Shown here in pieces: positions 10,634 through 21,175 of a stretch of DNA of 64,000 nt (its first letter is position 1; each line of letters begins with the position of its first letter). Both the position numbers and the translations under genes were made by a program. The notes under the pieces were generated by a model. The model had not been told where the DNA came from. It searched no databases and was given only the letters and a program-made list of their open reading frames with translations. The DNA comes from Toxorhynchites rutilus septentrionalis. Taxonomy: Eukaryota > Arthropoda > Insecta > Diptera > Culicidae. The stretch is from positions 80,649,204 to 80,713,203 of the forward strand of contig NC_073746.1 of the NCBI RefSeq assembly GCF_029784135.1, written 5' to 3'.

Positions 10634-13534
10634 GAAAATATCGTACGGTGCAAGCCATGCTGGGAGCCTACGAAGTCTTCCTTCTGGCCTGACGGGTTGT
10701 GGAGAGTCTTCAATAGGAACATCAGATTCATCGTCGTTAACGTCGTCTTCAACAACTTCTTGTTCATCATCGACAGGCATCGGCTCATCATCAGGAATCG
10801 GTTGCTCATCTTCTATTGGAGGAACTACTGGATCCGGAGGTTTCATATCTTGAAAATTGAATTCATCGATCAGCAGTGCCAAAGGAAGTTGATTTTGAGG
10901 TGTAGAATCAGCATCGGCATCGCTTCCATATCGTTGTCGAATTTGGTTTGTGTGTGCTCGAATGAGTCGTCCGTTCTCGAGCAACATGGTGTAGTTTACG
11001 TTACCCTTGCGCTCGATGATTTGACCTGGAACCCATTCTGTTGTGTTACGATAATGAACCTGGGCAAAGACCATTTCTTCAGCATCAAAGGTTCGTTTCA
11101 TCGCACAATGTCGTCTGTTGAACTGCTTTTCGTTGACCAGCGTTGGACTTGGAGGACACGGCTTCAGCAGATCCAGTGTCGTTCGTAGCGGTCGACCTAG
11201 AAATAGATGAGCTGGCGTCTTACCATCTATTCTTCTGTTTGGTGTTGACCGGTAAACCGATAGAAACGTCTGCAGATCCTGGAACATTACTGCCTTCTCC
11301 CCTTCGACAAGTTTCTTCAGTAGACAGTCCAGCGGCGCTCGGAGTTCCTTCATCTGTCCAACGAACCGTCCATAGTAGTTAATCGCACCCAGGTATGAAC
11401 GCAGTTGCGACAGATTCGTTGGTGCTGACATCTCAAAGATTGCTCTTGTTTTAGTTGGATCCGGTCGGAGACCATCCTTGTCGACGATGTGACCCAAAAA
11501 CTTGATCTGCGAAAGTGAAAAACGGCACTTCTCGATGTGCAGATGGAATCCATACTCACGAATACGTTGGAGCACATCATTCAGACTACGATCGTGCTCT
11601 TCTTGGGTCTTTCCAGCAATTAGAATGTCATCCAGGTACGGTTTCACTCCAGGAATTCCGGCTAGCATACTGTCGATGATCCTCTGGAATGCACCTGGTG
11701 CGGATTTGACTCCGGGTGGCAATCGGTTGTACAGGAACAGACCTTTGTGTGTGTTTATCGTTAGCAGTTTCCGAGAAGCTTCTTCAACTTCGACCTGGAG
11801 ATAGGCATCCGAAAGATCGATACAGGAGAAGAAACGGCAACCGGCGAGTTCACCGAAGATATCGTCCGGATGAGGCAGTGGATGGCGATCTGATTCTAGT
11901 GCATTGTTGAGACCTGTGGAATAGTCACCACAAATGCGAACGGAGACATCAGATTTACGAACCACGACGATAGGCGCAGCCCAATCAGAAAACTGGACTG
12001 GCGAGATGATGCCGTTGTCTTGAAGTCTCTGCAGCTCAGCATCAACCTTCGGAAGGGCAGCGTAGGCAACCGGTCGCTTGGGGCAGTACACAGGTCGTGC
12101 ATCTGGCTTCGGGTAGAGCGTTACCTTAGCTTTGGTGCAGCATCCGAGGGTTGGTTGGAACACTTCAGGGAACTTCGCTTGCAGCTTCTGCATTGTTGCT
12201 ATTGAGTTTTGTTGGATTGAGTTGACTAATGAACTGAACGGAACCGACCAGAGATCGAACTGATCGATCGTTTCAATTCCCAGAACGTTGAGATCCGGAA
12301 TGCTTGTAACGAAAATGCGACCCACTTTCGTCACGTCTTGGATGGTGATTTCAGCGTTGAATTCACCTACGATGTCGATGCCGTCACCCGAGGCGCTCAC
12401 AGCAGCGACATCCGTTGTCTCGGTGACAGGCTTACCCACCGATGTCCAAGTTCGTTTGGAGATGATGGTGATGTCAGATGCACAATCGAGCTGCAACTTT
12501 GCTGGTACACCGTTGATGTCGATTTTCACGAACTTCCGCTTTGCTTTCAGATCGACTCGCTTAACCGCAATACCTTTAGACTTGACGATGTCCTTAGGTT
12601 TGGGTTTGTCAATCTGCTTTGTCGGCTTCTTCTCGGATGAGGAGCAGTACCCTTCCTTGTGGCCCTTCCGTTTACACTTTGAACATGTGTGTGTCTGGTA
12701 GGGGCACTCCTTGACATAATGAAGATCCCCACAGAACCAGCAAGGTGTTTTTGGTGACTTCTTCTCCTTTCCGTTTGAAGTACGATGACGAGAGATTGCG
12801 TTGACTTTAGACTTGTCCGTACAACCTTTCTCGATCATTTGCGTGTCTTGCTTAAGGTTGATGATGCGGTTGCACTCCTCAACCAGGTTTTCAAACTTGA
12901 GGTTGGCACCGTCGGCGGGCGGCGCGTTTTCTTCAGCTTCCAACTTCCCGATCAGCCTGGTCCGGATATCCGAATCGCGTGGTGACTGGAGACCGCATAC
13001 GAACCTGAGCGTCTTGAATTGGTCGCTGGATAGCTTTTCGATCTGGAACGCTTCGCAGTGCTTGTTCACCGATGCTGAGTAAGACGAAAAATCGTCGACT
13101 TCATTTTTCACGTATTGAAGACACTGGTAGCGCGCGTTGAAGAGTGACTTTTGGCGTCCAAAAAGTTTCTTCAGCTTCTTGACGGTGTCTTCGAATGAAA
13201 AATCCCGCGGATGACTCGGCAAAACACTGTTCACGTAGCGTTCGTGGAATTGCGTGCCGATTTTCCGCAGAAGTAGCCTGACCTTTGCTTTGTCATCCAA
13301 ATGCTTTCCGTCCTCCTTGAACACGTCCTCGTATCGAGCATACCACGAATCGAAGAAGATGCCGCCGTCTGGATCGTACTGAAACTCGTCGATTCCCGTG
13401 GAGAGTGACTCGATGATCTTCTCGCTTCCAACTTGATTGGCGTTACCCTGCTGGAGAGCTGCAATCTGCTGCTGCTGGTTTGCGATGAGATCAGTCAACC
13501 GGAGAATCGCTTGCTTCAAATCTGCGTCGGTCAT
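10631..13534 (-). CDS. Gypsy Gag-Pol polyprotein lacking RNase H and integrase core
   Basis: This 967-aa frame starts at ATG 13534. Residues 1-250 are a Gag-like region. Around 263-296 are two zinc knuckles, the first near CWFCGDLHYVKEC and the second CSKCKRKGHKEGYC (C-x2-C-x4-H-x4-C). A retropepsin-like site, LDCASDITIIS, lies near 348; the usual sequence is D-[TS]-[GA]-S. Reverse transcriptase runs from about 480 to 745, with ICGDYSTGLN near 535 and the catalytic YLDDIL near 636. At about residues 745-755 the RT thumb (APLDCLLKKL) passes in frame into FLSVYRSTPNRRIDGKTPAH, which belongs to the C-terminal side of the integrase. RNase H, the integrase zinc domain and the DDE core are therefore absent. 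The C-terminus is an acidic, proline-rich tail. The frame is fully open, so the product could be translated but cannot support autonomous integration. Gag and Pol are in a single frame without a frameshift. Confidence 0.92.
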   Translation of the reverse strand: MTDADLKQAILRLTDLIANQQQQIAALQQGNANQVGSEKIIESLSTGIDEFQYDPDGGIFFDSWYARYEDVFKEDGKHLDDKAKVRLLLRKIGTQFHERYVNSVLPSHPRDFSFEDTVKKLKKLFGRQKSLFNARYQCLQYVKNEVDDFSSYSASVNKHCEAFQIEKLSSDQFKTLRFVCGLQSPRDSDIRTRLIGKLEAEENAPPADGANLKFENLVEECNRIINLKQDTQMIEKGCTDKSKVNAISRHRTSNGKEKKSPKTPCWFCGDLHYVKECPYQTHTCSKCKRKGHKEGYCSSSEKKPTKQIDKPKPKDIVKSKGIAVKRVDLKAKRKFVKIDINGVPAKLQLDCASDITIISKRTWTSVGKPVTETTDVAAVSASGDGIDIVGEFNAEITIQDVTKVGRIFVTSIPDLNVLGIETIDQFDLWSVPFSSLVNSIQQNSIATMQKLQAKFPEVFQPTLGCCTKAKVTLYPKPDARPVYCPKRPVAYAALPKVDAELQRLQDNGIISPVQFSDWAAPIVVVRKSDVSVRICGDYSTGLNNALESDRHPLPHPDDIFGELAGCRFFSCIDLSDAYLQVEVEEASRKLLTINTHKGLFLYNRLPPGVKSAPGAFQRIIDSMLAGIPGVKPYLDDILIAGKTQEEHDRSLNDVLQRIREYGFHLHIEKCRFSLSQIKFLGHIVDKDGLRPDPTKTRAIFEMSAPTNLSQLRSYLGAINYYGRFVGQMKELRAPLDCLLKKLVEGEKAVMFQDLQTFLSVYRSTPNRRIDGKTPAHLFLGRPLRTTLDLLKPCPPSPTLVNEKQFNRRHCAMKRTFDAEEMVFAQVHYRNTTEWVPGQIIERKGNVNYTMLLENGRLIRAHTNQIRQRYGSDADADSTPQNQLPLALLIDEFNFQDMKPPDPVVPPIEDEQPIPDDEPMPVDDEQEVVEDDVNDDESDVPIEDSPQPVRPEGRLRRLPAWLAPYDIF

Positions 13535-13641
13535 TCTTGAATTCGTAACGGTTTGAGGGCTTCAGAAGCGGAACGGAATTTAAACTTGAATAGGAACAGG
13601 AACAAGCTTGACGTTGCTTCCGGAAAATGGCAAGAACTTCT

Positions 13642-13652
13642 CCTCGTCGCCA
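13642..13652 (-). promoter_or_regulatory. Candidate primer binding site
   Basis: Just inside the 5' LTR, after four intervening bases, the minus strand reads TGGCGACGAGG. Starting with TGG, the complement of a tRNA CCA end, at this distance from the LTR is typical of a primer binding site. I could not assign the matching tRNA. Confidence 0.55.
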
Positions 13653-13656
13653 AAAT

Positions 13657-13832
13657 TGTTAAGTTCTTCCAAAGAATGAAATTAATTTTTAATGTTAAGA
13701 GCTTGATTTATTTTAACTTCTCTGTTTGGTGGTTGGAACTAAACTATATCTTTTTTCATTTTGTTACTGTCGTACCATGGCTACAAATCATGGCCTACCT
13801 AACGGTATGATTTTGCGTATGCCAATGGTACA
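13657..13832 (-). repeat. 5' LTR of gypsy element
   Basis: Same length as the 3' LTR and nearly identical to it. One visible difference is a T instead of C in the GATTTATTT[CT]AACTT stretch. It is expected to hold the promoter and transcription start for the minus-strand unit. It is followed on the + side by the CAGAT target duplication (13833-13837). Confidence 0.92.
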
Positions 13833-14051
13833 CAGATCCAAAGTATGCTCATGAGCATACTTGATAATAACGAAGTAGATACTTGATGAATGCTGTTTTA
13901 TTCATACGAAATCAGCTAAACATCCATTTTCGAAAAATAAATACTTTGTTGTTTCTTTTATTCATACCAAACGTAGTAAAAACTTAATCTCACTGCTCGA
14001 CTGCTCGAATGAAGTAAAGTAAAGGTGAATTTTATTTTTATTCATACGGCC

Positions 14052-14390
14052 TAATAACTCAAAAACGAAAAATAACACCTTTCTGATTTTCGAATATATT
14101 ATGTAAAAAATCCTCAGAAAAAAATATAAAAAAATATGGCGCCCTCCATTCCAAAGCAATGAAAACAATAAAATACAACTACAATCATGGAAGTTGTACA
14201 ATCAATTCAATATTTTTTTCTAGAAGGCTAGCTCATTGGCTTCAATTTAATATGACGATCATCAATCAATATCAATAAATCGTTTTAGTGGTTCAAAAGT
14301 TTTTTTTTAAAGTCAGTTTTGGAAATAAATGGAAAAAAATGATTTTTCAAACCACCCTAAAATGGAAATGAGGGTGCCCATAAAAAAAAA
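14052..14390. repeat. Dispersed repeat family, right half
   Basis: This resumes the repeat broken at 9680, with TAACTCAAAAACGAAAAATA, a GGCGCC-containing stretch, GACGATCATCAATC and, near 14345-14375, ACCACCCTAAAATGGAAATG. The same order of motifs occurs at 37380-37700 and 49785-50370, which allows the empty site of the insertion to be inferred. Confidence 0.6.
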
Positions 14391-15704
14391 ATAAAAAAAA
14401 AAGTACGGTTTGCCATGGAATGGCTGCAAAACCGATCTATACTGATCTAAGGTTTATTTGCGACTGACCTACTGAACATGGTTTGCCCTATTTATACGAT
14501 ACCAATGTCTTTAGTTCTATTTGTTTGGATCACGTCTAGTATATTCGCTATAAAACAATGGCTGTTTGTATAGCGAATCCGTTTCCATCCGTTCCTATCC
14601 TATGACAATTCCCTATATTGTTGTTTCCATGAGAATGTTGTGGTTTTGTCTGTCATATTCAGAGCAGGTAAGTATTATGTTGTATATTGTGTTCTAGTTA
14701 TATATGAGTGAGATCTATTAATGCAAATAGCAGTTCCAGCGATTATGAGCAACTTTCTCCAGTTCAGAAATGTCTTAAAAATATTAGCTCCATTTGTTTT
14801 GAATTGCGTCTCTTATTCCCATCCATTCAACGCACTGTGCACCATATTAAGGAGAGACTCCGATTAGGAAGGCCATAAATATGGATTTTGAATGATTTAT
14901 TATGCCATTAGAAATTTAGTCACGTTTTTAGATATCTTGCGGTGTTTTTATATGAAATTTTTTATGAAAATTTTAAACCCGATTCAGCTGAGTATGGCGT
15001 AAAAATGGATTCTCTAACGCGTATCATAACGATTTTTCAAAATACAAAAAATTGCCAAAATGAATTTGTTTCAACTTTTGTAGCAAAAGCGTCACTGAAA
15101 TACCCATATAAAACTAAAAACGGCTACGCTGTGTTATAGAATATAGATGTACCTTTACACTCGGAAATATATTCAGCCAAAACGGTCGTATGGATCCTGG
15201 TGAAAAAACAAGGTTTCCAGAAAAATCTTGATTTTTGACATACATAACTTATACTGCGATGCATTGTAATGAGTGAAGAAAATTGTTCACGAATGTGTTA
15301 CTTTATGTGTTTGGGGTTTATGAGGTTATAAACTACCCGAAAATGTAAACTTTCCGATCTTCCAGGTCGGGAAACTTAACTCTAAAGTAAAAAAAATATT
15401 TCTATCCGTGAAAAATACCAAGGTTTCAACGATGAACTCGTATTTCGTCGATCTTTCATCTGGCAGGGAAATATTCTATTACGTCTTCGAAATATTGATG
15501 TTTGAAATTCCTTGAAAGCTTATCTTGGTCGGGTAGGATTTTAGTTTTTAATATTTCAGCTGACCTTTTTTTTGAATCGTTCTTTAACGTATGCAAACCA
15601 GCAGTGAACAAATGTATGAAACTATGCTTCATTCCAATAATAGACTTCGTAGCGTTTATGGGGACATTCAAATGTTAATGCGCCCACACTGATCACACTA
15701 GCCA
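14391..15704. other. Unassigned sequence
   Basis: No recognisable gene or element boundary was found. The open frames here (for example 14942-15139) are short and match no known family. Confidence 0.4.
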
Positions 15705-15862
15705 TTTCCTTGAATGGCGTTAACGGTCCCTGTGCAACTTTTGCAGTCTCAACGTATGCATTAACTAGCGTCTTTTATTAATACTTAGTTGAGATTTCTT
15801 AACCCAAATAACACGCCTTGAATGTATTCCGAGGGGCAAGCTCTAGAATACGCGTGTGTGCT
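15705..15862 (-). mobile_element. SINE 3' half (same family as 25387-25668)
   Basis: On the minus strand this matches the 3' part of the SINE at 25.4 kb, with ACGCGTATTCTAGAGCTTGC, then GGAATACATTCAAGGCGTGT, AAGAAATCTCAAC, GACGCTAGTTAATGCATACG and finally CGTTAACGCCATTCAAGG. The tRNA-like head is not adjacent. A head in the same orientation lies at 16871-16987, so the two may be halves of one SINE split by about 1 kb. Confidence 0.8.
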
Positions 15863-16870
15863 TTTCCCCCTGCCAGGACTATGCCTCCGAATATTTACGC
15901 TGTGATGCTGTGGGCGTTATTCACGAGAAAGTTCACTCTCACGTGACAGATTATATGAAATAATTCCATGTATGGCTTTAACGATACAACAAAGCGTGAA
16001 TCCGGCGCGGCTCAAATGTTTGTGCCTCTGATGGCTGGTGGTAGTTCGTATCGATGATCCCGATATGACCGGCAACAACAGGCTGGTAGACAGCGTTGCA
16101 TTGTATTGTGAGTGAATAGTTTAAAACTCTGATGAGCCTGCAGGACTGGCATATCCAGTGTGCTAAATCGCACTAGAAGATTTATTATATTGTTTTTTAT
16201 GCTCTTTCGACTGATTATTCAGTCGTTCAAAATCAGTCGAAGAGTTCAAAATAAACAACTTTCTGTTGCGGAAATTTACGATATAAGAAACTTTTGTAGA
16301 ACTATCGTTTTGAAAAGCTTCGGTCATTTGCGAGCGTGGTAAAATGATATCCAATATATTCTGTTGTCAAACAATTCGCGTCGCTTGTTTGTTGAATAAC
16401 AAGTTTTAAAAATAGCAACAGATAAATTTTCTTGGGCAACTGGTTGGAAAAAAGGACCGGTACTTGATTATGAAAACTTTAATCAAAAAGTGATGCATGA
16501 ATTGAAACCAGTCATCCCACTGGAAATAAATCGTCCTTCGCAGGAGTAAATAATTCTGCGACCGTAGCGAAAGCGCACTCGAGAAGATGACGTGGGAGTA
16601 TGCAAACGACGAACGCTTGCTCTACGACATAAACTGAACTAGTGGAAAACATTTTTGCTGGGAGACCGACTGCTAGTGAGTGAAGCTTGAAATATGGATG
16701 TTACATTTGTCTACATACATTTCGTTATGAATTTTGACACGTAATGAAGTCTTTTCACGGTAGAAATTCATCATTGCGAGAAAAAAAACCTCAACTATGA
16801 CACTTCTTCAAATATACATTCAAGAAATCCTTCGTTACTCTTTCACATTTATTCAAAAACCTGTCAACAA
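15863..16870. other. Sequence between two SINE halves
   Basis: This 1-kb stretch lies between the 3' half and the head of a SINE in the same orientation. GTGC occurs at both joints (about 15860 and 16874), a possible 4-bp target duplication. No terminal inverted repeats or coding domains were recognised. A hairpin-prone stretch, TTCGACTGATTATTCAGTCG, lies near 16206. Confidence 0.4.
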
Positions 16871-16987
16871 GTGCAAGTCGAAGGAATTTTCTCTGACGAA
16901 AAATCCCCCGGCCAGAACGGGAATCGAACCCGAACACCCAGCATAATAATGTGAGACGCTAACCACTCGGCCACGGGTGCACAAAGA
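16871..16987 (-). mobile_element. SINE tRNA-like head
   Basis: The minus strand carries an A box (TGGCCGAGTGGTTAGCGTC) and a B box (GGTTCGATTCCCGTTCTGG), then GGGGGATTTTTCGTC and CCTTCGACTTGCACTT. This closely matches 25393-25490. It is not a functional tRNA gene, because the ends do not pair into an acceptor stem and the same head is joined to a SINE body elsewhere. Confidence 0.8.
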
Positions 16988-18040
16988 ACCCAGCAATGTG
17001 TAAAAGAACGAACGAAATGTGATTGGGAGTGAACCCCATTGGCGCTACAATATTGAGAGGCCCGCTTCGCAGGAAATATCAATCGATTTAATCAAATTTG
17101 TGCGCATTATCAATTCATCATGGCACAATCGCTGTGAGCAAGTGCATAAAAAGAGGATTTTGGGCTGGGTTCCATTGTTTGTTGAACCGATTGAAATGTA
17201 TGACTGGAGGGTGCCACTGCGGAGACGTGACCTGCGTTTGAAGCACCCTCCTGCGAATGGTTTACCTCTGTGATGAGTTGCTGACGGAATCCCGCTCTGT
17301 TTCAACGGGGCTCGGTACAATCGAAAACATTTACAGGTAATTGTCTCAGCATTAAGATTTATCGTTCGTCCAAATATGAGTGACTCGATGATCTTCGAAT
17401 CGAATTTGTTAATGTGTTAATTTGTTAATGTGTTGTCGATGCTTCAATAGGAATGTGCACTGGATTTCGAATAAATTCCGATTATTATTACATGCATCTC
17501 GTGGTTGGATTTCTGGTTGCTTCAGATCATATATGTATAAATTTTGGAATTTTGGAATATAGTACTAACACACAATTGTCTTCAAGAGCATTTGCACAAT
17601 ATCAGTGTCGGCCCAAGCTCCCGAAGAAACTTGTATAAATAGAAACCAGTCAGAACTTCGAGTAGAAAGTAGTCACATATTGTAATACATCCGAAAACAA
17701 ACCATATATATTCTTATTTTTATATTTTGTAACTGTCAGTACCAATCAGTCAGCGCTTTTCGCCAAAAGGCCAAATGTCAGCTACTAGGAATTTTTGTCG
17801 CTTGAATGTTTCTGAGGCTCTTGTATAATTTTCCTCGTCAATAATTTTCTAAACTGTAACCCCCCAAAAAAGAAACTTGTTTTTCGATTCGTTGGTTCGC
17901 TAAACACTTTTGCTCAGAGCAACGCTTAGAGTATACGGAAGACCACTTCAACGCTCACAAACTATGAAAAAATCCAACGAACGAACTGTCCTATCAAACA
18001 TGGACAAATATCGAGAGGTTTGCAGAATATGCGAGTAAAG
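16988..18040. other. Unassigned sequence
   Basis: No gene recognised. The part from 17030 to 17320 is less AT-rich and has open frames on both strands (17019-17273 and 17045-17320), neither resembling a known protein. Confidence 0.4.
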
Positions 18041-18041
18041 T

Positions 18042-18300
18042 GATGCTTCTGAATCCGGACGCTTTTTTATCCGGACACTTTTTCGTTACATTCAACATTA
18101 TGCCAAAACCATGACATTGATTGCATGTTGAATTGATGTGACTGATTGTTACTATTGTGTCAATTCAATTTAGTGTCAAACATGGTACCTAGCTGTTAAC
18201 AAAAAAATGTTAACAATCAAAAATCAATGTGAATTTCACAAACCCATATCCGGATTTAAAAACACATTCAGAAATGATTTTAAATCCGGACGGTCAAAAG
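18042..18300. repeat. Dispersed repeat with ATCCGGAC ends
   Basis: The segment opens with GATGCTTCTGAATCCGGACG and closes with TTTAAATCCGGACGGTCAAAAG. A related copy lies at 30905-31340, sharing GTGTCA[AG][AG]CAT[AG]GTAC and CTAGCTGTTGACAA-like stretches. There is no coding capacity. The family is not identified. Confidence 0.5.
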
Positions 18301-18589
18301 TTGATGATTAAATTTCTCATTGAAGGAGTTGCATAAGGGTATGTTAGATGCCTTAGTATGGAGTATGGAGTGTGGAGCAAAGATTTTCGATCCGGGAAAC
18401 TGGAAAACTCTTCGGTATACAGGACGGGGTCGATTATATGACCCGTTTGTTGTACGTGGGTAACTTTGTAACTTTGTCTGTAGCGCTGTCCCACATTAAT
18501 AAAAATTTAACCCCCTTTCTGTTGACCGATTGATCTGACATTTGGAATACACCTTTATCTCTGCAGTCATTATAAAACTGCGTATTTCA

Positions 18590-18955
18590 TAATCTTGAAA
18601 ATCCAAAATGGCGGCCGCTATGAAGGGCGCAGTTCATATTTTTTCTAAACCCTATCAATATTGGTTATCAAACGAACGGGCTTTACTAGTAGAACACAGT
18701 TATTTATGAAATCCAAAATGGCCGCCAACAAGAAATGGCGCCATATATATATTTTTTCCAACCCTTATCAATATGGGTATCAAATGAAAGGGCTTAATTA
18801 GTGGAATACAATTATTGATAAAAAATGTAAATCCAACATGGCGGCCGGTACAAAATGGTGGATAACATATTTTCTCAGAACCCCATCAATACGAGTATCA
18901 AATGAAAAGGCTTGATTAGTGGAAAAATGGTGGAATACATATTTTCTTAGGACTA
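18590..18955. repeat. Tandem repeat, ~115-bp unit
   Basis: Three units begin with ATCCAAAATGGCGGCCG-like sequence at 18601, 18711 and 18831 and share TATCAAA[TC]GAA[AC]GGGCTT further in. The unit spacing is 110-120 bp. The complement of the same unit appears right of the (TA)n tract at 19066-19130, so the two arms form a foldback. Confidence 0.75.
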
Positions 18956-18956
18956 A

Positions 18957-19155
<199 letters not shown>

Positions 19156-20066
19156 GAGTCTCGACCGGACCGTCGTCGGGTACGGATGTATTTTTCCGAC
19201 GTTCCGCGTTTGCTTTTTCGTCGTGTGACGTGATTTGACGTGTTTATGCTCTTGGAAACAGTTTATTGGTGAAAGCCGTCGGTTTGCGCGAAATTAAGAA
19301 AATTAAGAGTGAAGTTCGGGAATACTGGTTTTATGTTTTTGATTATGCAACCATTGCAAATATAATGTTTTCCGTTCTATGGAAATGTTAATGGTTGCAA
19401 ATATTGTCTCCGCAACGCTCTTTTTTCCCTCTTGTGTACTTCGGTTCTGTGCGCGTGTGGTAGTAAACGTTTTCAATTGGCACATAATATAGGGGGGGTA
19501 TTAACACCGAGGAGGAAATCACACAAGGACGGTGGCATGAAACATCATACCTCACTAAGGTACTATTTGTACTCGAAAGTTCATTATGTGTGATAGTGAG
19601 AGGGCTACATCTATGATTTGGAAAATATTTCAATGGCCATTTTGGTGGGAGTGAGCGAATGGTTTTAGATGGACGCGGTGGAATGCGGTGGAGCGAATGA
19701 AACGTCTCCTGCGGTAGTTGTGTGATAGGTTTTATCTATGGGTGTGTTGTGGATGTGCAGAGCGCCGCTCTCTCTAGAATGGGTCTCATGGCAAAGCAAA
19801 GATTAATAGAGATGCTCAGTTCGGAAGTTATTGTTGTGTTGTCCAGATAGTTTGTTTTTTTTTTAAACAGATTTGAATATTTTCAGATGTTTTCAGATGA
19901 GATTTTCATGTAGATTGAATTTGTTATATACTAAATTGCTATGGTGATTTTGGTTTAGATAGCTTTCTGTGTTTATATGTTATAATAGCTATAGCAGCTT
20001 CTATGCGTTAATTCAACTATGTTTTGTTATGCAGATCGCAAAAATCTATTAATTTACCGCATCCCA

Positions 20067-20509
20067 TCTCATATACAAGTAAATATTACTCAGTTCTTTT
20101 TCTTTAGTTTTATACGCATTTACTACGCATTTTTTCATTTTGCTTTTATTTCAATTTCAAGTTTAATCAGTCGATTCAATATTTTGTTCCCCATTCATGC
20201 TTCAAATTGTAGATTAATTTCAAACTACATTTTACGGCTTTCATGTTTCAGACTTCATATTCCACACTTGAATTTCAACAGAATTTGTTTATCTCATATA
20301 CAAGTAAATATTACTCAGTTCTTTTTCTTTAGTTTTATTCGCATTTACTACGCATTTTTTCATTTTGCTTTTATTTCAATTTCAAGTTTAATCAGTCGAT
20401 TCAATATTTTGTTCCCCATTCATGCTTCAAATTGTAGATTAATTTCAAACTACATTTTACGGCTTTCAGACTTCATATTCCACACTTGAATTTCAACAGA
20501 ATTTGTTTA
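20067..20509. repeat. 225-bp tandem duplication
   Basis: Two units start with TCTCATATACAAGTAAATAT at 20067 and 20292. They are nearly identical except that the second lacks 7 bases in the GGCTTTCATGTTTCAGAC stretch and has a few substitutions. The frame 20019-20489 is open across both but is low-complexity and phenylalanine/isoleucine-rich, so it is not called as a gene. Confidence 0.9.
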
Positions 20510-20639
20510 CATGTATGTCTCTGTAAATATTGCTGTTGTTTCGTGTAAATGCTGTATTGGTATAATATCATAGGTATTTCAAACATATACTATAACTTCA
20601 ACCGCGATTGAAAAAGAATAGATAAGTAATATGCCGATT

Positions 20640-21175
20640 GATTTTAGAGAAGTTTTCTCAGGTCGTCCCAAGATAACCCTTCGTCGTAACGATTTTAGTT
20701 CGATGAAGCGCAAGCAAGTCGAATAGCGGAATATAACGCCGGTCTGATGAATTTTTAGGAAGTTATCTTGGTCACCTTCTCAGGTTTCGTCAAGATAAAT
20801 TTCCGCCATCGAGAAGCTTGATGAATTACGGCACATTTACCGGGTCGATTGGAAAAGTTCTCTCGGTTACCTTCTTAGGTTTCCCAGAGATAAATCTTCG
20901 CCGTCACAATTTGAGTTCTTTAAAGAATACGCACAATGAATAACCTCTCGGTTACCTTCTCAGGTTTGCTCAAGATAACTCTCCACCGCCGTTATTGGAG
21001 TTCTATAGAGCGTAAGTGCAATGAACAACGGAATATATCACGATTGATTGATTTCAAAAAAGTTATCTCGATTCCCTTCTAAGGTTTTCCAACCCTCTGC
21101 TTTCGCGATTGGATTTCGACAAAAATATTAGAATTGTAGAATATATAGCCGGTCTGATCAATTTTACAGATTTTA
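20640..21175. repeat. Degenerate minisatellite, ~110-130-bp unit
   Basis: The phrase GGTTACCTTCTCAGGTTT, with variants, recurs about five times, each followed by CAAGATAA[AC][TC]CT and CCG[CT]C, then by AATATA..GCCGGTCTGAT in the first and last units. Spacing is irregular, so this is an old tandem array inside the candidate retroelement. Confidence 0.7.

Larger units (their letters stand above)
10445..13832 (-). mobile_element. Ty3/gypsy LTR retrotransposon, internally deleted
   Basis: Two 176-bp LTRs (10445-10620 and 13657-13832) enclose a minus-strand gag-pol frame. The 5-bp sequence CAGAT flanks the whole unit at 10440-10444 and 13833-13837, a perfect target-site duplication. A primer-binding-site candidate lies directly inside the 5' LTR and a purine tract lies directly outside the 3' LTR. 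At about 3.4 kb it is well below the usual 5 kb or more of the group, because RNase H and most of the integrase are missing. The near-identity of the LTRs by eye suggests a recent insertion. Confidence 0.95.
9681..14051. mobile_element. TIR element carrying a nested gypsy retrotransposon
   Basis: The left end reads GGTCGTATGAATAAAAAA and the right end, on the minus strand, GGCCGTATGAATAAAAAT. Both are flanked by TAATA (9676-9680 and 14052-14056), so the target duplication is between 2 and 5 bp. The interior repeats GTATGAATAAAA and AGTAAAGTAAA motifs near both ends. Removing the gypsy element and its duplication leaves roughly 980 bp without a coding frame, so it is a non-autonomous element. 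The superfamily is undetermined; Harbinger-like or TA-type are both possible. Confidence 0.65.

Noticed and set aside
10514..11188. 224-aa + strand open frame
   Set aside because: It lies antisense to the gypsy polyprotein and its 3' LTR, and its codon pattern is a shadow of that coding strand.
20019..20489. 156-aa + strand open frame
   Set aside because: It spans a 225-bp tandem duplication, so the same peptide is simply repeated. It is low-complexity with no domain.
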